Both the position numbers and the translations under genes were made by a program. Shown here one piece after another: positions 5,663-8,395 of a DNA stretch of 8,395 nucleotides. Below the pieces are notes generated by a model, which was not told where the DNA came from, ran no database searches, and saw only the letters and a program-made list of their open reading frames with translations. This DNA is from Bacillota bacterium (GTDB taxonomy: Bacteria > Bacillota > Clostridia > Peptostreptococcales > Anaerovoracaceae), in contig JAFYKS010000057.1 in assembly GCA_017537495.1 (NCBI GenBank), forward strand, positions 1 through 8,395, read 5' to 3'. Within the stretch, counting starts at the first letter, position 1; every line of letters begins with the position of its first letter.

Positions 5663-6697
5663 ATGAAAAAAGGATGTCCTTACGGTACTCACCGTGTAGT
5701 TTCCCCAAAGGGAGTTTTACCACAGCCAGCAGATGTTGTTGATAACAACATGGACGAAATCTATGATAACGAAGTTCTGATCGACGTTAAGACTCTGAAC
5801 ATCGACTCCGCTTCTTTCACAGAAATCGAAAAGAGAGCTGGTGGTGACATCGAAAAGATCAAGGAAACTATGCTGGGTATCGTAGCTAAGGCTGGTAAGC
5901 ACAAGAATCCTTGGACAGGTTCCGGCGGTATGCTGATCGGTACTGTTGAAGCAATCGGACCTGCATACGTTGGTGACCTGAAGGTTGGCGACAAGATCGC
6001 AACTCTGGTTTCCCTGTCCCTGACTCCACTGAGAATCGACGAAATTCTGGAAGTAAGACCAGAAATCGACCAGGTAGATATCAAGGGTAAGGCAATCCTG
6101 TTCCAGTCCGGTATCTACGCTAAGTTACCAGAAGACATGCCAGAAGGTCTGGCTCTGTCCGCATTAGACGTTGCTGGTGCTCCTGCTCAGACTGCAAAGC
6201 TGGTTAAGCCAGGTCAGACTGTAGTAATCATCGGTGGCGGCGGTAAGTCCGGTCTGCTGTGCCTGTACGAAGCAAAGAAGAGAGCTGGCGTAACTGGTAA
6301 GGTAATCTGCATCGCAGGTTCCCCTAAGTCCGAAGCTAGAGCTAAGGCTTTAGATCTGGCTGACGTTTACATGGTAGCAGACGCTACTAACGCTGTAGAA
6401 GTTTACAACCTGATCATGGATGTAACTGACGGCAAGCTGGCTGATATCGTTATCAACTGCGTAAACATCGAAAACACTGAAATGGCTTCCATCCTGGCAT
6501 GTAAGGATGAAGGTCTGGTATACTTCTTCTCCATGGCTACTTCCTTCACTAAGGCAGCTCTGGGTGCAGAAGGTGTTGGTAAGGACGTTGACATGATCGT
6601 TGGTAACGGTTACACCAAGGGCCATGCAGAAATCACTCTGCAGTGCCTGAGAGAACACGAAGGTCTGAGAAACCTGTTCGCTGAAATGTACGCTTAA
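5663..6697 (+). CDS. kdd: L-erythro-3,5-diaminohexanoate dehydrogenase, second copy
   Basis: A 344-residue paralog of the preceding gene, alignable end to end with a single residue of length difference in the N-terminal part (NNMDEIYDNE versus NTMEIYDNE). All the family segments and the Rossmann loop VVIIGGGGKSG (187-197) are kept, so it should be an active dehydrogenase. The beta-2 end differs: CIAGSPKS (216-223) has Ala and Ser/Lys where the first copy has CVDGFKTS, a change that often accompanies a shift toward NADP+. It starts at ATG 5663 after AGGAGG (5648-5653, nine-base spacing), a strong RBS. Codon bias is as extreme as in the first copy. A stretch of 62 bases (6512-6573) is identical to 5379-5440, suggesting a fairly recent duplication or local gene conversion. 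The two may act as isozymes or as subunits of a mixed oligomer; this is inference. Confidence 0.9.
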   Translation: MKKGCPYGTHRVVSPKGVLPQPADVVDNNMDEIYDNEVLIDVKTLNIDSASFTEIEKRAGGDIEKIKETMLGIVAKAGKHKNPWTGSGGMLIGTVEAIGPAYVGDLKVGDKIATLVSLSLTPLRIDEILEVRPEIDQVDIKGKAILFQSGIYAKLPEDMPEGLALSALDVAGAPAQTAKLVKPGQTVVIIGGGGKSGLLCLYEAKKRAGVTGKVICIAGSPKSEARAKALDLADVYMVADATNAVEVYNLIMDVTDGKLADIVINCVNIENTEMASILACKDEGLVYFFSMATSFTKAALGAEGVGKDVDMIVGNGYTKGHAEITLQCLREHEGLRNLFAEMYA

Positions 6698-6752
6698 TTC
6701 GTACTTTTGACGATCGAATATCTCATTCTTATAAACCTAATTTAAAAAACTG

Positions 6753-6776
6753 CCCGGCCCTCTAACCGGGGCCGGG
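6753..6776 (+). promoter_or_regulatory. GC-rich hairpin in the kdd2-kamA gap
   Basis: CCCGGCCC (6753-6760) pairs perfectly with GGGCCGGG (6769-6776) around an 8-base loop. It stands out in an AT-rich gap. The following bases (ACTCTAAAAG) are not a T-run, so it looks like an mRNA stabiliser, processing barrier or partial attenuator rather than a full terminator. Confidence 0.6.
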
Positions 6777-6811
6777 ACTCTAAAAGTTTATTTAAAGGAG
6801 AAAAAAACACT

Positions 6812-8071
6812 ATGGCAATTAGAAATTGGAAAGACATCCCTCTGTTTAAGGACGTTACTGAAGAACAGTGGAACGACTGGCATTGGCAGGTTGAAAACAG
6901 ATTATCCACTCTGGAAGATATCTGTGCAGTAGTAAACCTGAACGAACAGGAAAAGGAAGAAATCGCTAAGGTTATCGGCGGCTTCAGAGTAGGTATCACT
7001 CCTTACTACGCTTCCCTGATGGACCCAGACGATCCTATGTGCCCAGTAAGAATGCAGGCTGTTCCAACTCTGGCAGAAATGCACAGATCCGATGCAGACG
7101 ATGCTGACCCACTGCACGAAGACGCAGACTCCCCAGCTCCTGGTCTGACTCACAGATACCCAGACAGAGTACTGTTCCTGATCACTGACCAGTGCTCCAT
7201 GTACTGCAGACACTGCACAAGAAGAAGACTGGCTGGTGAAACAGACGGTGCTAGATCCAGAGAAGACATCGATGCATGTATCGCATACATCGCTAGAACT
7301 CCTCAGGTTAGAGACGTTCTGCTGTCCGGTGGTGACGCTCTGTGCGTAGAAGACGAAACTCTGGAATACATCATCTCCGAACTGAGAAAGATTCCTCACG
7401 TAGAAATCGTAAGAATCGGTTCCAGAACTCCAGTTGTAATGCCTCAGAGAATTACTGACGACCTGGTTAACATGCTGAAGAAGTATCACCCAATCTGGCT
7501 GAACACTCACTTCAACAACGTTAAGGAACTGACTCCAGAAGCAGCAGAAGCTTGCCGTAAGCTGGCTGACGCAGGTATCCCTCTGGGTAACCAGACTGTA
7601 CTGCTGAGAGGCGTTAACGACTGTAAGCACAAGATGAGAGAACTGATGCACGAACTGGTTAAGAACAGAGTAAGACCTTACTACATCTACCAGTGCGACC
7701 TGTCCATCGGTATCGAACACTTCAGAACTACTGTTTCCAAGGGTATCGAAATCATCGAAGGTCTGAGAGGCCATACTTCCGGTTACGCAGTACCTACCTT
7801 CGTAGTAGACGCTCCTGGTGGCGGCGGTAAGACTCCAGTAATGCCTCAGTACATCGTTTCCCAGACTCCTCACAAGGTAATCCTGAGAAACTACGAAGGC
7901 GTTATCACTACTTACACCGAACCTCAGTTACCAGACGTAGAATGCAACTGCGACTACTGCACTGGTAAGAAGACTTACAAGTATCAGGGTGTTTCCGCTC
8001 TGGGTGAAGGTCCTGAAATCAGATCCATGGAACCTGCTAACCTGGCAAGACACGAAAGAAACGCTCACTAA
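6812..8071 (+). CDS. kamA: L-lysine 2,3-aminomutase
   Basis: A 419-residue radical-SAM, PLP-dependent enzyme that interconverts L-lysine and L-beta-lysine, the first step of lysine fermentation. The [4Fe-4S]/SAM motif CSMYCRHC is at residues 128-135 (Cys128, Cys132, Cys135), followed by DVLLSGGD (168-175). The PLP lysine is Lys340 in PGGGGKTP, equivalent to Lys337 of the Clostridium subterminale enzyme. Asp296 (YQCDLS) and Asp333 (VVDAP) correspond to its substrate-binding Asp293 and Asp330. Cys271 plus Cys378, Cys380 and Cys383 (VECNCDYC) correspond to the structural zinc ligands Cys268, 375, 377 and 380. The full set indicates the clostridial-type lysine enzyme rather than the shorter EpmB/YjeK type. 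ATG 6812 follows AAAGGAG (6794-6800). It is third in the sigma-54 operon, is cytoplasmic and oxygen-sensitive, and has strongly biased codons. Confidence 0.96.
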   Translation: MAIRNWKDIPLFKDVTEEQWNDWHWQVENRLSTLEDICAVVNLNEQEKEEIAKVIGGFRVGITPYYASLMDPDDPMCPVRMQAVPTLAEMHRSDADDADPLHEDADSPAPGLTHRYPDRVLFLITDQCSMYCRHCTRRRLAGETDGARSREDIDACIAYIARTPQVRDVLLSGGDALCVEDETLEYIISELRKIPHVEIVRIGSRTPVVMPQRITDDLVNMLKKYHPIWLNTHFNNVKELTPEAAEACRKLADAGIPLGNQTVLLRGVNDCKHKMRELMHELVKNRVRPYYIYQCDLSIGIEHFRTTVSKGIEIIEGLRGHTSGYAVPTFVVDAPGGGGKTPVMPQYIVSQTPHKVILRNYEGVITTYTEPQLPDVECNCDYCTGKKTYKYQGVSALGEGPEIRSMEPANLARHERNAH

Positions 8072-8105
8072 TTTTTGGACGTTCCGTTCGGAAAAAAATA
8101 ATGAT

Positions 8106-8144
8106 TACCTGATTGGGGGAGGCCTCTGGTCTCCCCTACAGGTA
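8106..8144 (+). promoter_or_regulatory. Long hairpin in the kamA-kamB gap
   Basis: TACCTG (8106-8111) pairs with CAGGTA (8139-8144). After a 2-base bulge, TGGGGGAGGCC (8114-8124) pairs with GGTCTCCCCTA (8128-8138) through two G-U pairs, around a TCT loop. No T-run follows; the kamB RBS begins about five bases later. Likely an mRNA processing, stability or attenuation element that sets the ratio between abundant KamA and the less abundant KamB. Confidence 0.6.
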
Positions 8145-8165
8145 TGATAAAAGGAAATTTTCAAA

Positions 8166-8395
8166 ATGGGTTTATTATACGATTTATCAACTAAATATAA
8201 AACCTTGTCTATTGTAGGCATGGCGAAAAATGCCGGCAAGACCACAGCCATGAACTTCCTCATCGAAGAGGCCATGGATGAAGGAATCCGACTGGGAATC
8301 ACCTCCATCGGCCGTGACGGAGAAAGCCAGGACCTGGTTACCGGTACAGAAAAACCCAAGATTTATTTAGATCAGGATACCATCGTTACAGTGCC
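8166..8395 (+). CDS. kamB: Lysine 5,6-aminomutase reactivase subunit KamB, 5' part
   Basis: An open frame from ATG 8166, preceded by AAAAGGA at 8149-8155, that runs off the right edge with 76 codons visible. The N-terminus reads MGLLYDLSTKYKTLSIVGMA followed by KNAGKTTAMNFLIEEA, a P-loop (GMAKNAGKTT, residues 18-27) resembling the KNxGKT loop of MobB-like NTPases. A P-loop protein of this form directly after kamA matches KamB, which with the MutS-like ATPase KamC is thought to reactivate the B12-dependent beta-lysine 5,6-aminomutase KamDE after cofactor damage. Codon use here is less biased than in kamA (CTC, CGA, CCC appear), fitting a chaperone-type protein needed in smaller amounts. It is the fourth gene of the operon. 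The name depends on context plus the P-loop and would be confirmed by the missing C-terminal part. Confidence 0.72.
   Translation, partial: MGLLYDLSTKYKTLSIVGMAKNAGKTTAMNFLIEEAMDEGIRLGITSIGRDGESQDLVTGTEKPKIYLDQDTIVTV

Overview
The window looks like part of the genome of an anaerobic, amino-acid-fermenting Bacillota (Clostridia-like) bacterium. The grounds are the genes of the coenzyme-B12/radical-SAM lysine fermentation pathway (lysine to acetate, butyrate and ammonia), strong AAGGAG ribosome binding sites, and sigma-54 promoters driving catabolic genes. The species cannot be named from the sequence alone.

Layout. Positions 1-743 hold the 3' end of a FAD-dependent, GidA-like oxidoreductase. 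Positions 790-1494 hold a 23S rRNA pseudouridine synthase of the RluB type. A perfect 12-bp hairpin at 1511-1538 closes this housekeeping part and also serves the convergent gene kal. From 1587 to the right edge everything belongs to lysine fermentation: kal (3-aminobutyryl-CoA ammonia-lyase, minus strand, 1587-1982); a 696-residue sigma-54 activator (2171-4261); two tandem 3,5-diaminohexanoate dehydrogenase paralogs (kdd, 4527-5564 and 5663-6697); kamA (lysine 2,3-aminomutase, 6812-8071); and the start of kamB (8166 to the edge), predicted to be a lysine 5,6-aminomutase reactivase subunit. KamC, KamD/KamE (the 5,6-aminomutase) and Kce are not in the window and may lie downstream.

How it works together. 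The regulator sits between two sigma-54 (-24/-12) promoters: one fires leftward into kal (2072-2088), the other rightward into the kdd-kdd-kamA-kamB operon (4415-4431). Both intergenic regions also carry a pair of related GTGAACCGAAAA-type elements, 30 or 31 bp apart, which are good candidates for the activator's binding sites. The most striking point is that the activator's N-terminal sensor (about residues 1-370) is a full-length, divergent homolog of Kdd, the enzyme encoded next door, with its dinucleotide-binding glycine motif lost. A retired pathway enzyme thus appears to have become the ligand sensor of its own pathway. I infer that it detects 3,5-diaminohexanoate or a nearby intermediate and switches on kal and the kdd-kam operon together.

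Smaller signals include a near-perfect 24-bp palindrome in the kal leader, a hairpin in the kdd leader that would cover an SD-like purine run, hairpins in every gap of the operon, and signs that the two Kdd isozymes differ in cofactor-binding residues. Codon use in kdd1, kdd2 and kamA (AGA, AAG, CTG, GAA, ACT, TCC) is much more biased than in the regulator, as expected for very highly expressed fermentation enzymes.
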